A stretch of DNA of 64,000 nucleotides. It comes from Streptomyces sp. SID8352 (GTDB lineage Bacteria; Actinomycetota; Actinomycetes; Streptomycetales; Streptomycetaceae). Positions 26,383 through 35,500 of this stretch are shown piece after piece; the stretch's first letter is position 1, and every line of letters begins with the position of its first letter. Location: positions 25,394 through 89,393 of the forward strand of contig NZ_WWGX01000047.1 of assembly GCF_009862265.1 (NCBI RefSeq), read 5' to 3'. The position numbers and the translations under genes are program-made. The notes beneath the pieces are model-generated. The model worked only from the letters and a program-made list of their open reading frames with translations. It ran no database searches and had not been told where the DNA came from.

Positions 26383-28575
26383 TCAGCTCTCGACCGGCTC
26401 CGCGGGCTGCGCGACGGCCGCGGCCGTCTTCCGGGTGCGGCGCGCCTTCGGCTTCTCCTCGGCAGCGTCGGCGGGGGCCTCGGCGGCCGCGGCGGTCTTC
26501 CGGGTCCGGCGCCGGGGGGCGGTCTCCGGCTCCTGGGCGGCCTGGGCGGGGATGTCGGCCGGGGCCTCGGTGGCCGTCTCGGCGCCGGCCGTGGCCTTGC
26601 GGGTGCGGCGGCGGGGCTTGGCCTCGGTGCCTTCGGCGGTGTCCACGGCCGTCTCGGCGGCTTCGGCCGCCTTGGTGGCCGCGGTCTTCCGCGTCCGGCG
26701 CGGCTTGGCCTCCTCGGCCGCCGCCTCCGGGGCCTCGACGGTGTCGACGGCGGCCTCGGCGGCCGTCGCCGTCTTCCGGGTCCGGCGGCGCGGCTTCTCG
26801 GCGGGCTCCTCCGCCACAGGAGCGAGGGGCGCCACCGGAGCGGGCTCCAGGACGGCCTCGGCGGCCACCGGGGCGGTCTCCGCCACGGCGGTCACCGGCT
26901 CGGCCGCCTCCACGGCCCCCCGGGTCCGGCGGCGGCGAGGCGCGGCCGGGGCCTCGGCGGCCTCGGGAGCGGTGCCCTCCGCGGTCGCGACGGCGGCCTC
27001 GGCCTCCGGCGCCGTCCCGGCGGCCACCTGCTGCTGCGGGGCGTCGCCGGCACGGGTACGGCGGCGGCGGCGCGGGGTGCGGGCGGCCTGGGCGGCGCCC
27101 TCGGTTCCGGCGACGTCGGCACCGCCGGTCACGGTCTCGGGCGCGGTCTGCCCGGCCGCCTCCGCGTCCACCGGGGCCCCGCCGCGCATCCGGCGGCGGC
27201 GGCGCGGCGTCCGCGCGGGGCGCTCACGCTCGGCGGGGCGGGACTCCTCCCGGCCGCCGCGGCCGCCGCGGCCACGGCCGGTCCGGCCGCCCGGCTCGCC
27301 CAGGTCCTCCAGCTCCTCGGCGTCCAGCCCGGCGCGGGTGCGCTCCGAGCGCGGCAGGACGCCCTTGGTGCCCGCCGGGATGTCCAGGTCGGCGTAGAGG
27401 TGCGGGGAGGTGGAGTACGTCTCCGGCGGGTCGTTGAAGTCGAGCTGGAGCGCCTTGTTGATGAGCTGCCAGCGGGGGATGTCGTCCCAGTCGACGAGGG
27501 TGATCGCCGTACCCTTGGCGCCCGCGCGGCCGGTGCGGCCGATGCGGTGCAAGTACGTCTTCTCCTCTTCCGGCGACTGGTAGTTGATGACGTGGGTCAC
27601 ACCCTCGACGTCGATGCCGCGGGCGGCGACGTCGGTGCAGACGAGCACGTCGACCTTGCCGTTGCGGAAGGCGCGCAGCGCCTGCTCGCGCGCGCCCTGG
27701 CCGAGGTCGCCGTGGACGGCGCCGGAGGCGAAGCCGCGCCGCTGGAGCTGCTCGGCGATGTCGGCGGCGGTCCGCTTGGTGCGGCAGAAGACCATGGCCA
27801 GCCCGCGGCCCTCGGCCTGCAGTATGCGCGAGACCATCTCGGGCTTGTCCATGTTGTGCGCGCGGTAGACGAACTGCTTGATGTTCGCGACCGTGGCGCC
27901 CTCGTCGTCCGGCGCGGTGGCGCGGATGTGCGTGGGCTGCGACATGTAGCGGCGGGCGAGGCCGATGACCGCGCCCGGCATGGTCGCCGAGAACAGCATG
28001 GTCTGGCGGCGGGCCGGCAGCAGGTTGATGATCTTCTCGACGTCGGGCAGGAAGCCCAGGTCGAGCATCTCGTCCGCCTCGTCGAGGACCAGGCACTTGA
28101 CGTGCTTCAGGTTGAGCTTCTTCTGGCCCGCCAGGTCGATCAGCCGGCCCGGGGTGCCGACGACCACGTCGACGCCCTTCCTCAGCGTCTCCACCTGGGG
28201 CTCGTAGGCCCGGCCGCCGTAGATCGCGGTGACGCGCACGTTGCGCACCTTGCCCGCGGTCAGGAGGTCGTTGGTGACCTGCTGGCACAGCTCGCGCGTC
28301 GGGACGACGACGAGGGCCTGCGGGGTGTCGGTGACGGCCTCGGGAGCGGCGCGGCCGGCCTCGACGTCGGCGGGGACGGTGACCCGCTCGAGGAGCGGGA
28401 GCCCGAAGCCGAGCGTCTTGCCGGTGCCGGTCTTGGCCTGGCCGATGACGTCCGTGCCCGACAGGGCCACGGGGAGCGTCATCTCCTGGATGGGGAAGGG
28501 GTTCACGATGCCGACGGCCTCAAGGGCCTCGGCGGTCTCGGGGAGGATTCCGAGGGAACGGAACGTCGTAGTCAG
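26383..28575 (-). CDS. DEAD-box RNA helicase with long repetitive basic tail; apparent CTG start
   Basis: About 730 residues. All core motifs are visible: Q motif (VNPFPIQEMTLPVAL), AKTGTGKT (I), PTRELCQQ (Ia), TPGRL (Ib), VLDEADEM (II), FSATM (III), VFCRTKR (IV), TDVAARGIDV (V) and HRIGRTGRAG (VI). After ~450 residues comes a 270-residue tail of alternating acidic Ala/Glu stretches and clusters such as PRRRRRTRAG, probably RNA-binding. The natural start appears to be CTG at 28575 (CTG-ACT-ACG), since no ATG or GTG precedes the Q motif. It corresponds to Rv3211 (rhlE). Confidence 0.9.
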   Translation of the reverse strand: MTTTFRSLGILPETAEALEAVGIVNPFPIQEMTLPVALSGTDVIGQAKTGTGKTLGFGLPLLERVTVPADVEAGRAAPEAVTDTPQALVVVPTRELCQQVTNDLLTAGKVRNVRVTAIYGGRAYEPQVETLRKGVDVVVGTPGRLIDLAGQKKLNLKHVKCLVLDEADEMLDLGFLPDVEKIINLLPARRQTMLFSATMPGAVIGLARRYMSQPTHIRATAPDDEGATVANIKQFVYRAHNMDKPEMVSRILQAEGRGLAMVFCRTKRTAADIAEQLQRRGFASGAVHGDLGQGAREQALRAFRNGKVDVLVCTDVAARGIDVEGVTHVINYQSPEEEKTYLHRIGRTGRAGAKGTAITLVDWDDIPRWQLINKALQLDFNDPPETYSTSPHLYADLDIPAGTKGVLPRSERTRAGLDAEELEDLGEPGGRTGRGRGGRGGREESRPAERERPARTPRRRRRMRGGAPVDAEAAGQTAPETVTGGADVAGTEGAAQAARTPRRRRRTRAGDAPQQQVAAGTAPEAEAAVATAEGTAPEAAEAPAAPRRRRTRGAVEAAEPVTAVAETAPVAAEAVLEPAPVAPLAPVAEEPAEKPRRRTRKTATAAEAAVDTVEAPEAAAEEAKPRRTRKTAATKAAEAAETAVDTAEGTEAKPRRRTRKATAGAETATEAPADIPAQAAQEPETAPRRRTRKTAAAAEAPADAAEEKPKARRTRKTAAAVAQPAEPVES

Positions 28576-28971
28576 GGTGCTGCCTCTTCTGTGTGCGCGG
28601 TGCGAGGCGAGCGCGGGGGTCGTGCCGGACCGGGCCGGGGACGTCGGCCGCCTGGTGTGGCGAGCCCTGGGACACGGGACCTCTGCCGACGCTCTAGCGC
28701 TCGTACCGCTGAGGGTCCCCCTCCGGAGCCCGTACGCAGTCCGTACGGATGGAGGGCTGTCGGGTCGGAGCCGATCGGGCCACCGACCGGGCATCCTCAT
28801 GCGTGCGGCCCGACGAAGACGTCACGTACCCGTACGTCACATACTCGGCAGGCGCTTTACCACCATACCCCGGATTGACGCACATGCGATGGCCGATTCG
28901 GTCACGTAGTCGTTCTCACACTGGTTGACCAGCGCCTTACCGGGGGCGGGGAGCGGGCTATTGTGCGCTCC
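28576..28971. promoter_or_regulatory. Long divergent leader region between the DEAD-box and ferritin-like genes
   Basis: 396 bases with no credible gene. It contains the inverted repeat ACGTAC-cc-GTACGT (28824-28837) flanked by two copies of ACGTCAC, GTACG-rich palindromes near 28730-28750, and TATTGT (28959-28964) placed 7 bases before the ferritin-like start. The distance suggests a long, structured 5' leader for the helicase mRNA, as known for some autoregulated DEAD-box genes. Confidence 0.4.
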
Positions 28972-29721
28972 ATGACGAGCTCTGACAAGCCTGGCAAGGC
29001 CGCCGACGCCACTCCCCCCGAACGCACCGGGGTCGCCGCCCGGGACTGGGCGACGGCCGCCGCCGACCCGCAGTACCGCGCCGCGGTCGTCGACCTGCTG
29101 GGCGCCCTCGCGTACGGCGAGCTGGCGGCGTTCGAACGGCTCGCGGAGGACGCCAAGCTGGCGCCGACGCTGGCGGACAAGGCGGAGCTGGCGAAGATGG
29201 CCTCGGCGGAGTTCCACCACTTCGAGCGGCTGCGCGACCGGCTGGCCGGGATCGGCGAGGAGCCGACCGCCGCCATGGAGCCCTTCGTGGCCGCCTACGA
29301 CGGCTTCCACAAGCAGACGGACCCCTCGGACTGGCTGGAGGGGCTCGTCAAGGCCTACGTCGGGGACTCCATCGCCAGCGACTTCTACCGCGAGGTCGCC
29401 GCCCGGCTCGACTCGGACACCCGGGAGCTGGTGCTGGCCGTGCTCGACGACACCGGGCACGCCGGTTTCGCCGTGGAGAAGGTGCGCGCGGCCATCGACG
29501 CCGACCCCCGCCTCGGCGGGCGGCTGGCGCTGTGGGCGCGGCGGCTGATGGGCGAGGCGCTCTCGCAGTCCCAGCGGGTGGTCGCGGACCGGGACGCGCT
29601 GTCGACGATGCTCGTGGGCGGGGTCGCGGACGGCTTCGACCTCGCGGAGGTCGGCCGGATGTTCTCCCGGATCACCGAGGCGCACACCAAGCGGATGGCG
29701 GCGCTGGGGCTCGCGGCCTGA
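28972..29721 (+). CDS. Ferritin-like fold protein (MiaE_2-type)
   Basis: 249 residues. Helix motifs YGELAAFERLAEDA and AEFHHFERLRDRL supply Glu/His metal ligands of a four-helix diiron bundle; a second set lies in VGDSIASDFYREVA and DDTGHAGFAVE. This matches the actinobacterial ferritin-like family beside the DEAD-box gene (Rv3210c position), distantly related to the tRNA hydroxylase MiaE. Its substrate is unknown. The ATG at 28972 sits 7 bases after TATTGT, so the mRNA may be leaderless; a GTG at 28963 is the alternative. Confidence 0.85.
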   Translation: MTSSDKPGKAADATPPERTGVAARDWATAAADPQYRAAVVDLLGALAYGELAAFERLAEDAKLAPTLADKAELAKMASAEFHHFERLRDRLAGIGEEPTAAMEPFVAAYDGFHKQTDPSDWLEGLVKAYVGDSIASDFYREVAARLDSDTRELVLAVLDDTGHAGFAVEKVRAAIDADPRLGGRLALWARRLMGEALSQSQRVVADRDALSTMLVGGVADGFDLAEVGRMFSRITEAHTKRMAALGLAA

Positions 29722-29992
29722 CCTCCCGCACCGGCCCGACGTCCTGCCCCGCCCGACGTCCTGCCCCGGCCCGGCGAGCTCGCCCCGGCCGCCGGCGCTC
29801 CCGGAGCCGGGCGCTGCCGAGTCCGGCCCGGAGCCCGCGCCGGGCGGGAGGGGCCCGGAAGGGCCGCTCAGAAGGGTGCGGGGAGTGCTCGGGGACGGTA
29901 CGGGGAGTGTGCTCCCGGGAGGCTGGGCCGGGCGGGAGGGGCAGCGCCCGGCGCCCGGACCGGGAGCCGACGGGGTCCGGAGGGCCCGGGAG

Positions 29993-30268
29993 TCAGGCGG
30001 TGGTGGCCGACGAGCCGCGGCGCAGGCCCCGGTCGGGGCGCAGCAGCAGCGACAGCGAGGCCGCCGAGACCACCGCCGCGCCCAGCAGCGCCGGAAGCGG
30101 GCCGCCCGCGCCGAGCGCGCTGTGGGTGACCAGGGCCCCGAACAGGGCCCCGGCGAGGCCGGTGGCGAGGACGAGGAGCCGGGCGGGCAGGCGGTGCGGC
30201 AGACGGTGCAGGGCGGCCCCCGCGAACGCGAGGCCGAGGATCACGGCGCCGAGCACTTCCAAGATCAT
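29993..30268 (-). CDS. Small three-helix membrane protein
   Basis: 91 residues with three hydrophobic segments (VLGAVILGLAFAGAALH, RLLVLATGLAGALFGALVTH and LPALLGAAVVSAASLSLLL) and a short basic tail. GAGGG lies about 10 bases before ATG 30268. It resembles the small membrane proteins often found near stress genes in Streptomyces. Function unknown. The 271 bases downstream, before the ferritin-like gene end, contain a short repeated CCCGACGTCCTGCCCCG (around 29738-29770) and no gene. Confidence 0.75.
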   Translation of the reverse strand: MILEVLGAVILGLAFAGAALHRLPHRLPARLLVLATGLAGALFGALVTHSALGAGGPLPALLGAAVVSAASLSLLLRPDRGLRRGSSATTA

Positions 30269-30392
30269 GTCGGGGTCCCTCCCACATGGCCGGTCTGCCC
30301 GGAAAGCCGTCGGTCACAGCACTGTCCGATCTACCCGCGGCCCGTGGAACACAACCCTCCTCCTGTGTGCCCCCTGTGCGCTCTCAGTGAAC

Positions 30393-30428
30393 GCGAGGGC
30401 CCGGCGGCCATGGCCGCCGGGCCCTCGC
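30393..30428. terminator. 36-base perfect palindrome, terminator of the DUF3107 gene
   Basis: The two 18-base arms meet at a central CATG, giving a perfectly self-complementary sequence that begins GCGAGGGCCCGGCGGCC. It lies 31 bases after the DUF3107 stop and also faces the end of the membrane-protein promoter region. It would fold into an exceptionally stable hairpin. Confidence 0.75.
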
Positions 30429-30458
30429 TCATACGTCCTGCGACGCGCCGCCCGCGGG

Positions 30459-30686
30459 CTACAGCGCGCCGAAGCCCACCTTGCGGGGGCTGGGCTCGCC
30501 GATCTCCACGTAGGCGAGGCGGTCGGCCGGGACCAGGACCTTGCGGCCGTGCTCGTCCACGAGGCTCAGCAGCCGCGCTGTGCCGTCCAGCGCCTCGGCC
30601 ACGACGCGCTCGACCTCCTCGGCGCTCTGACCGCTCTCCAGAACGATCTCGCGGGGTGCGTGCTGCACGCCGATCTTGACCTCCAC
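30459..30686 (-). CDS. DUF3107 protein
   Basis: 75 residues beginning MEVKIGVQHAPREIVLESGQ and ending EIGEPSPRKVGFGAL, the conserved form of DUF3107 (TB9.4/Rv3208A). It is small, beta-rich and cytoplasmic. In actinobacteria it always stands beside the TetR regulator that follows, yet its function is unknown. The gene is read away from the TetR gene, and the 310 bases between them show no coding sequence. Confidence 0.92.
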   Translation of the reverse strand: MEVKIGVQHAPREIVLESGQSAEEVERVVAEALDGTARLLSLVDEHGRKVLVPADRLAYVEIGEPSPRKVGFGAL

Positions 30687-30996
30687 GGCCTATGTCCCTC
30701 CGACGGTCAGTGGTGCGCGACCTTACGCGCCGTACCCAGCACACATTAACCCGGTGAGGGGACGTACACCGCGCGTCCCTGAACGCCGGTAGCGAACAGG
30801 GTGGCCGGGTGTTCCGCGGGCGCGCGGGCGCGAGCCCGGCGGCGGACGGTGGCCGCGCCGGGCGCGGGGCCGGGGCGCGGGCCCGGGTGGGGCGGCGCCC
30901 CCGGGCCGGGTGCCGGACGAACGGGGTACCGAGCGGCCGGGGCGCGGGTCCGGGCCTCGGGGTCCGGGTCTGGGGGGTGTGCCCGTCCGCCCCGGC

Positions 30997-31638
30997 TCAG
31001 TGCTGCTCGGTGCCGTGCAGCGGGAAGCCCGCGATGCCCCGCCAGGCCAGCGAGGCCAGCAACTGCACCGCCTGGTCGCGCGGCACGCTCCGGTCGCTGT
31101 GCAGCCAGGAGCGGGCCACCACCTGGGCCAGTCCGCCCAGGCCGGAGGCGAGCAGCATCGACTCCGCGCGCGAGAGACCGGTGTCCTCCGCGATGACCTC
31201 GCAGATCGCCTCGGCGCACTCGTTCGTGACCTTGTCGACGCGCTCGCGCACGGCGGGCTCGTTCGTCAGGTCCGACTCGAAGACCAGGCGGAAGGCGCCC
31301 CCGTCGTCCTCGATGTACGCGAAATAGGCGTCCATGGTGGCCCGGACGCGCTGCTTGTTGTCCGTCGTGGACGCCAGGGCGCCCCGCACGGACTGGATCA
31401 GGGCCTCGCAGTGCTGGTCCAGCAGGGCCAGGTAGAGGTCCAGCTTGCCCGGGAAGTGCTGGTAGAGGACCGGCTTGCTGACACCGGCCCGTTCCGCGAT
31501 GTCGTCCATCGCGGCCGAGTGGTACCCCTGGGCCACGAAGACTTCCTGAGCGGCGCCCAGCAGTTGGTTGCGCCGCGCTCGGCGGGGAAGGCGTGTGCCC
31601 CGCGGGCGTACCGCCTCTGTCTGCTCGATGGCTGTCAC
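30997..31638 (-). CDS. TetR-family transcriptional regulator
   Basis: 213 residues. The N-terminal helix-turn-helix reads RNQLLGAAQEVFVAQGYHSA and DIAERAGVSKPVLYQHFPGK; the rest is the ligand-binding/dimer domain. It corresponds to Rv3208, always paired with DUF3107. The start GTG at 31638 follows GGGAGG; ATG 31650 is an alternative four codons upstream. The 317-base region upstream contains an AT-rich patch with TTTTCGGTAACCG (31689-31701) that could include its own operator. Ligand unknown. Confidence 0.9.
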   Translation of the reverse strand: MTAIEQTEAVRPRGTRLPRRARRNQLLGAAQEVFVAQGYHSAAMDDIAERAGVSKPVLYQHFPGKLDLYLALLDQHCEALIQSVRGALASTTDNKQRVRATMDAYFAYIEDDGGAFRLVFESDLTNEPAVRERVDKVTNECAEAICEVIAEDTGLSRAESMLLASGLGGLAQVVARSWLHSDRSVPRDQAVQLLASLAWRGIAGFPLHGTEQH

Positions 31639-31955
31639 GCCGCCTCCCATGATTGTCCGTGTGCGGGTGTGGGCCGCGCCGTCATCGTACTTTTCGGTAA
31701 CCGCGGTGCGCGCGGTGCGAGCGCAGAATTTCACGGACCGGACGGTGAGGAAAGCCGTGCGATGCGTTTCAAAGGCGCCCGGAGCGGGCAACACCCTGCC
31801 CTTCTCCTGCTCACGGACGTTTCCGCGTCCCGTTCCGGTGCGATCCCGGGCGGTGTCCGGGTCTCGCGGCGGTCCGGCCCGGTGCGGGGCAGCGCGGTGC
31901 CGCCGGGCGGGCCCGGGTGACAGGGGTCACCGGAGCGGCGGTCCGGCGCCGGGGC

Positions 31956-32189
31956 TCAGCGGTAGTCGTCCTCGTGGTGCGAGACGACCCGGCGCTGCTC
32001 CGCCACGTCGGCCTCGTCCGCCTCGCGTGTCCGCCCCCGCTCTCCGCCGGCCCGCGGGTCGTCCTGCTCCGGAGCGAGGTCGGCGCGCTGCTCGGCCGTG
32101 TCGGCGGCGGGCGCCTCGACATCGAGTTCCGGCTCCTCCGGCCGCTCGTCGTCCTCGAAGGTCTCCGGATCGGTGGGATCGACGGCCAT
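31956..32189 (-). CDS. Small acidic protein
   Basis: 77 residues, rich in Asp/Glu (DPETFEDDERPEEPELDVEA) and probably disordered. ATG 32189 is preceded by GGAAGGGAGCCC, a clear ribosome binding site. There is no recognisable domain. It lies upstream of, and in the same direction as, the TetR gene. The 464 bases before the next hydrolase gene contain near-repeats of CCCCGTGCGTCCACCCC (32474-32512) and no other gene. Confidence 0.65.
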   Translation of the reverse strand: MAVDPTDPETFEDDERPEEPELDVEAPAADTAEQRADLAPEQDDPRAGGERGRTREADEADVAEQRRVVSHHEDDYR

Positions 32190-32641
32190 GGATGGGCTCC
32201 CTTCCTATGAACGTCCCTGAATCCAGGGTCCACCCGCGGGTGCCCGTACTTCGAGCCTAGGAGACACCCGATTCCCGCGCCACGCGCCGCCGCCCCGGCG
32301 TACTCCCGGACGACGGGACGTTTCCCCGCCGGAGGCCCACGGGGGACGCGGTCGCGGCGGGTCGGCCTTCCCGTCCAGGGCCGGAGTTCCCCCTCGCGGC
32401 CGGTGTCTCCCGTACCGGACCCGGGCGCTGGCTCACCCGGCACGTGCGTCCACACCGCGCGCACTCCCGCACGCCCCGTGCGTCCACCCCACGCGCCCCG
32501 TGCGTCCACCCCGCGCTCCCGTCGCACTCCCGGGCCCGTCCCGCGGGCCCCCCGCGCCCCCTGGAGCGGCGTCCGCCCCACCTCGCGGCACCGTGTCCCC
32601 CTTGTGACGGCGAACACACGAAGCCGTGCGTGATCGTCTCG

Positions 32642-32656
32642 TAACATTGCCGCATG
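32642..32656 (+). promoter_or_regulatory. Candidate leaderless promoter of the hydrolase gene
   Basis: TAACAT (32642-32647) is 6 bases before the ATG at 32654; no Shine-Dalgarno sequence intervenes. The same geometry recurs at several genes in this window. Confidence 0.45.
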
Positions 32657-33676
32657 TCTTCGACCGAGCCGCCCTCCGCGCCGTCCGCCACCGTGCTGCC
32701 GAGGGTCGCGGCCGTCCGGGCGGCGCGGGGCGAGCGGCTCCGGTCGGTCCACCTGCCGGGGCTCACCCTGACCGTGCGTTCGCGCAGGCCGGGGCGGGAG
32801 GGGCTGCCGCCCGCCCTCTACGTCCACGGGCTGGGCGGCTCCTCGCAGAACTGGTCGGCGCTGATGCCCCTGCTCGACGACGTCGTCGCGGGCGAGGCGG
32901 TGGATCTGCCGGGCTTCGGGGACTCCCCGCCCCCGGACGACGGCGACTACTCGGTCACCGGGCACGCCCGCGCGGTCGTCCGCCACCTCGACGCCGCGGG
33001 CCGGGGCCCCGTCCACCTCTTCGGCAACTCGCTCGGCGGCGCCGTCGCCACCCGGGTCGCCGCCGCGCGGCCCGACCTCGTGCGGACACTGACCCTGGTC
33101 TCGCCCGCCATGCCGGAGATCCGCGTGCAGCGCGGCGCCGTGCCCACGGGGCTGCTGGCGGTGCCCGGGGTGGCGGTCCTGTTCACCCGGCTCACCAGCG
33201 ACTGGACCCCCGAGCAGCGGGTCCGCGGGGCGATGGCCCTCTGCTACGGCGATCCCGGGCGGGTGACGCCGGACGCCTTCCGTGCCGCCGTGGAGGAGAT
33301 GGAACGGCGGCTGCGGCTGCCGTACTTCTGGGACGCGATGACGCGGTCCACCCGCGGGCTCGTCAACGCGTACACGGTGGGCGGCCAGCACGGGCTGTGG
33401 CGCCAGGCGGAACGGGTGCTCGCCCCCACCCTCCTGGTCTACGGTGGACGCGATCAGCTCGTCGGCTACCGCATGGCCCGCCGGGCGGTCCGCGCCTTCC
33501 GCGAGTCCCGGCTGCTGACTCTGCCGGACGCGGGGCACGTGGCGATGATGGAATACCCGGACAGCGTGGCCACCGCCTTCCGCGAACTCCTCGCGGACAC
33601 CGGGCGGTCGGCGCCGGACACCGGGATCGGCGGGGCGACCGGGGACGAGGCCGCCGATCAGAGCAGAGGAGGCTGA
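32654..33676 (+). CDS. Alpha/beta hydrolase
   Basis: 340 residues. LYVHGLGGSSQNWSAL is the oxyanion segment, LFGNSLGGAVAT holds the nucleophile Ser (sequence NS rather than HS), VYGGRDQLVG the Asp and DAGHVAMMEYPD the His. Similar enzymes are found directly upstream of DUF3152 genes in actinobacteria. Its stop lies 9 bases before the DUF3152 start, so the two form an operon. Substrate unknown. The last ~25 residues are a Gly/Asp-rich tail outside the fold. Confidence 0.86.
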   Translation: MSSTEPPSAPSATVLPRVAAVRAARGERLRSVHLPGLTLTVRSRRPGREGLPPALYVHGLGGSSQNWSALMPLLDDVVAGEAVDLPGFGDSPPPDDGDYSVTGHARAVVRHLDAAGRGPVHLFGNSLGGAVATRVAAARPDLVRTLTLVSPAMPEIRVQRGAVPTGLLAVPGVAVLFTRLTSDWTPEQRVRGAMALCYGDPGRVTPDAFRAAVEEMERRLRLPYFWDAMTRSTRGLVNAYTVGGQHGLWRQAERVLAPTLLVYGGRDQLVGYRMARRAVRAFRESRLLTLPDAGHVAMMEYPDSVATAFRELLADTGRSAPDTGIGGATGDEAADQSRGG

Positions 33677-33684
33677 GGCGCGAC

Positions 33685-35259
33685 GTGGGACGCCACAGCC
33701 GCCGTGGACCCGCCCCCAGGGGCGACGGCGCGGAGAACCCCGCGCCACGCGAGGGCCGTTCCGGCGCGCCGGGCCGCCGAAGGGCGAACGGACCGGCGGC
33801 GGGCGGCGGAACGGCGGCACCGGCCGACGGGACACCCGCCCAAGGGGTTCCCCGGGTACGCGGACGCGGAGCCCCGCGCCCGACCGACGGCACCCCGGCC
33901 CACGGCACGCCCCTCCCTCCCGACGGCACCCCCGCGCGGGGAGTTCCGCGCCTCCCCGACGGCACCCCGGCCCATGGATCGCCCCGCCTCCCCGACGGCA
34001 CCCCCGCGCACGGCGTGCCCCGGTACGCCGACGGAGGCACCCCCGCCCAGGGCGCGCCGCAGGCCCGCGGAAGCCATCCGGAGCAACGTGAACCGGGCGG
34101 CGGCTGGGGCGAGTTGAGGGGGCGTACGACGGCCGGCACCGGCTGCGCCACGCCCGCGGGACCGCCTCCCGGCGCCCTCGACCGCCCCGGCCCGCCCACC
34201 GCCCCCGGCCTTCCGCTGCCCCGGCAGCGCCGGTCGCGGGACCTTCCGGGCGGGCCCCGGCAGGAGTACCTGGACGCCTTCGGCGCCGATGACGACGACG
34301 AGGACGACGTCTTCGCCGTCCGCCCCCCGCGCCCCGCCCCCGGGGGAGGCGCGGAACCGCGGCCGGCCGCCGACGGCGCCTCCGGTGACGGCACCGGCGA
34401 CGGCGGGGTCGTGACCGTCGGAGAGGCGCCGCCCGGCGGTGGACCCGCGCCCGGCCGGGGCGGCAGGGGCCGGACCTTCACCGGCGTCGCCGCGGCGGCC
34501 GTCACCACGGTGCTGGCCGTCGTCGTGGCCGGCCAGGTCGCCGAGGGGCCGAGGAGCGGCCCGGTGGGTGCCCCGGCCGTCGGCGACCAGGTGCGGGGCG
34601 GTCATGACAGCGCCTCGCGGACCGACACCCGCCCGACGCCCTCCCGCTCCCCGGCGCCCCTGACTTACGAGCAGAAGATGAACCGCACCTATCCCCTCGC
34701 CGCCGACCTCAAGGGCTCGATGGAGTTCGAGACCGTCCCCGGCGGCGACAAGGCGCCCGGGCGGGGGCGCAAGTACACCTACCGGGTGGACATCGAGCGC
34801 GGACTCGGCCTGGACGGGGCGCTGTTCGCCCAGGCCGTGCAGAAGACCCTCAACGACGACCGGAGCTGGGCCCACGACGGCGCCCGTACCTTCGAACGCG
34901 TCCAGTCCGGCGAACCGGACTTCGTGATCACCCTGGCCAGCCCGGGGACGACCGCCGCCTGGTGCGCCAAGTCCGGGCTCGACACCAGCGTCGACAACGT
35001 CTCGTGCGACTCCGCCTCCACCGAGCGGGTCATGATCAACGCCTATCGGTGGGCCCAGGGCTCGACGACCTACGGCGACCGCATCCACGCCTACCGGCAG
35101 ATGCTCATCAACCACGAGGTCGGCCACCGCATCGGCCACAACCACGTGAGCTGCGACACGGACGGCCAGCTCGCCCCGGTCATGCAGCAGCAGACCAAGT
35201 TCCTCGACCACGACGGCATCCGCTGCCGCCCCAACCCCTGGGCCTACCCCACGGGTTGA
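33685..35259 (+). CDS. DUF3152 membrane-anchored zinc metalloprotease-like protein with tandem 12-residue repeats
   Basis: 524 residues. A cytoplasmic N-terminal part contains about six copies of a ~12-residue unit (DGTPAHGVPRLP-like, nt 33825-34075), then a membrane helix (FTGVAAAAVTTVLAVVVAGQ) and an external DUF3152 domain. That domain ends with INHEVGHRIGHNHVSC, matching the HExGHxxGHxH zinc site of metzincin-like proteases. It corresponds to Rv3207c. The start GTG at 33685 is 9 bases after the upstream hydrolase stop and follows GAGGAGGCTGAGG. Protease activity is inferred from the motif. Confidence 0.87.
   Translation: MGRHSRRGPAPRGDGAENPAPREGRSGAPGRRRANGPAAGGGTAAPADGTPAQGVPRVRGRGAPRPTDGTPAHGTPLPPDGTPARGVPRLPDGTPAHGSPRLPDGTPAHGVPRYADGGTPAQGAPQARGSHPEQREPGGGWGELRGRTTAGTGCATPAGPPPGALDRPGPPTAPGLPLPRQRRSRDLPGGPRQEYLDAFGADDDDEDDVFAVRPPRPAPGGGAEPRPAADGASGDGTGDGGVVTVGEAPPGGGPAPGRGGRGRTFTGVAAAAVTTVLAVVVAGQVAEGPRSGPVGAPAVGDQVRGGHDSASRTDTRPTPSRSPAPLTYEQKMNRTYPLAADLKGSMEFETVPGGDKAPGRGRKYTYRVDIERGLGLDGALFAQAVQKTLNDDRSWAHDGARTFERVQSGEPDFVITLASPGTTAAWCAKSGLDTSVDNVSCDSASTERVMINAYRWAQGSTTYGDRIHAYRQMLINHEVGHRIGHNHVSCDTDGQLAPVMQQQTKFLDHDGIRCRPNPWAYPTG
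33825..34075 (+). repeat. 36-bp tandem repeats coding for DGTPAxGxPRxP units
   Basis: About six degenerate 36-39-bp units encode the repetitive cytoplasmic tail of the DUF3152 protein; units 3-5 are most alike. Copy number probably differs between strains. Confidence 0.8.
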
Positions 35260-35500
35260 GGAACCGGCCCGGCGCGGGGCCGCGCGCTCCCCGGCGCGCG
35301 CCCGTTCATGACGTTCGGTGACCGATCGATCCCATAGCGCGACGGAACGTGTCCCGTGCGGGAAAGTTACGACCGTTCACCCCTTTTGGTGGCGCGACGG
35401 ACAACCGTCCGCCGCGCCACCCGCTCGTCCGCATACGTTCGTCCCGCTGCGAGCCGCTGGACCAACGGTGGCTCCCGGACGGGAGATCGGGGGTGCGCAC

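Noticed and set aside
26233..28878. 881-residue open frame opposite the DEAD-box gene
   Set aside because: Gly/Arg/Val-rich shadow of the helicase; all motifs lie on the minus strand.
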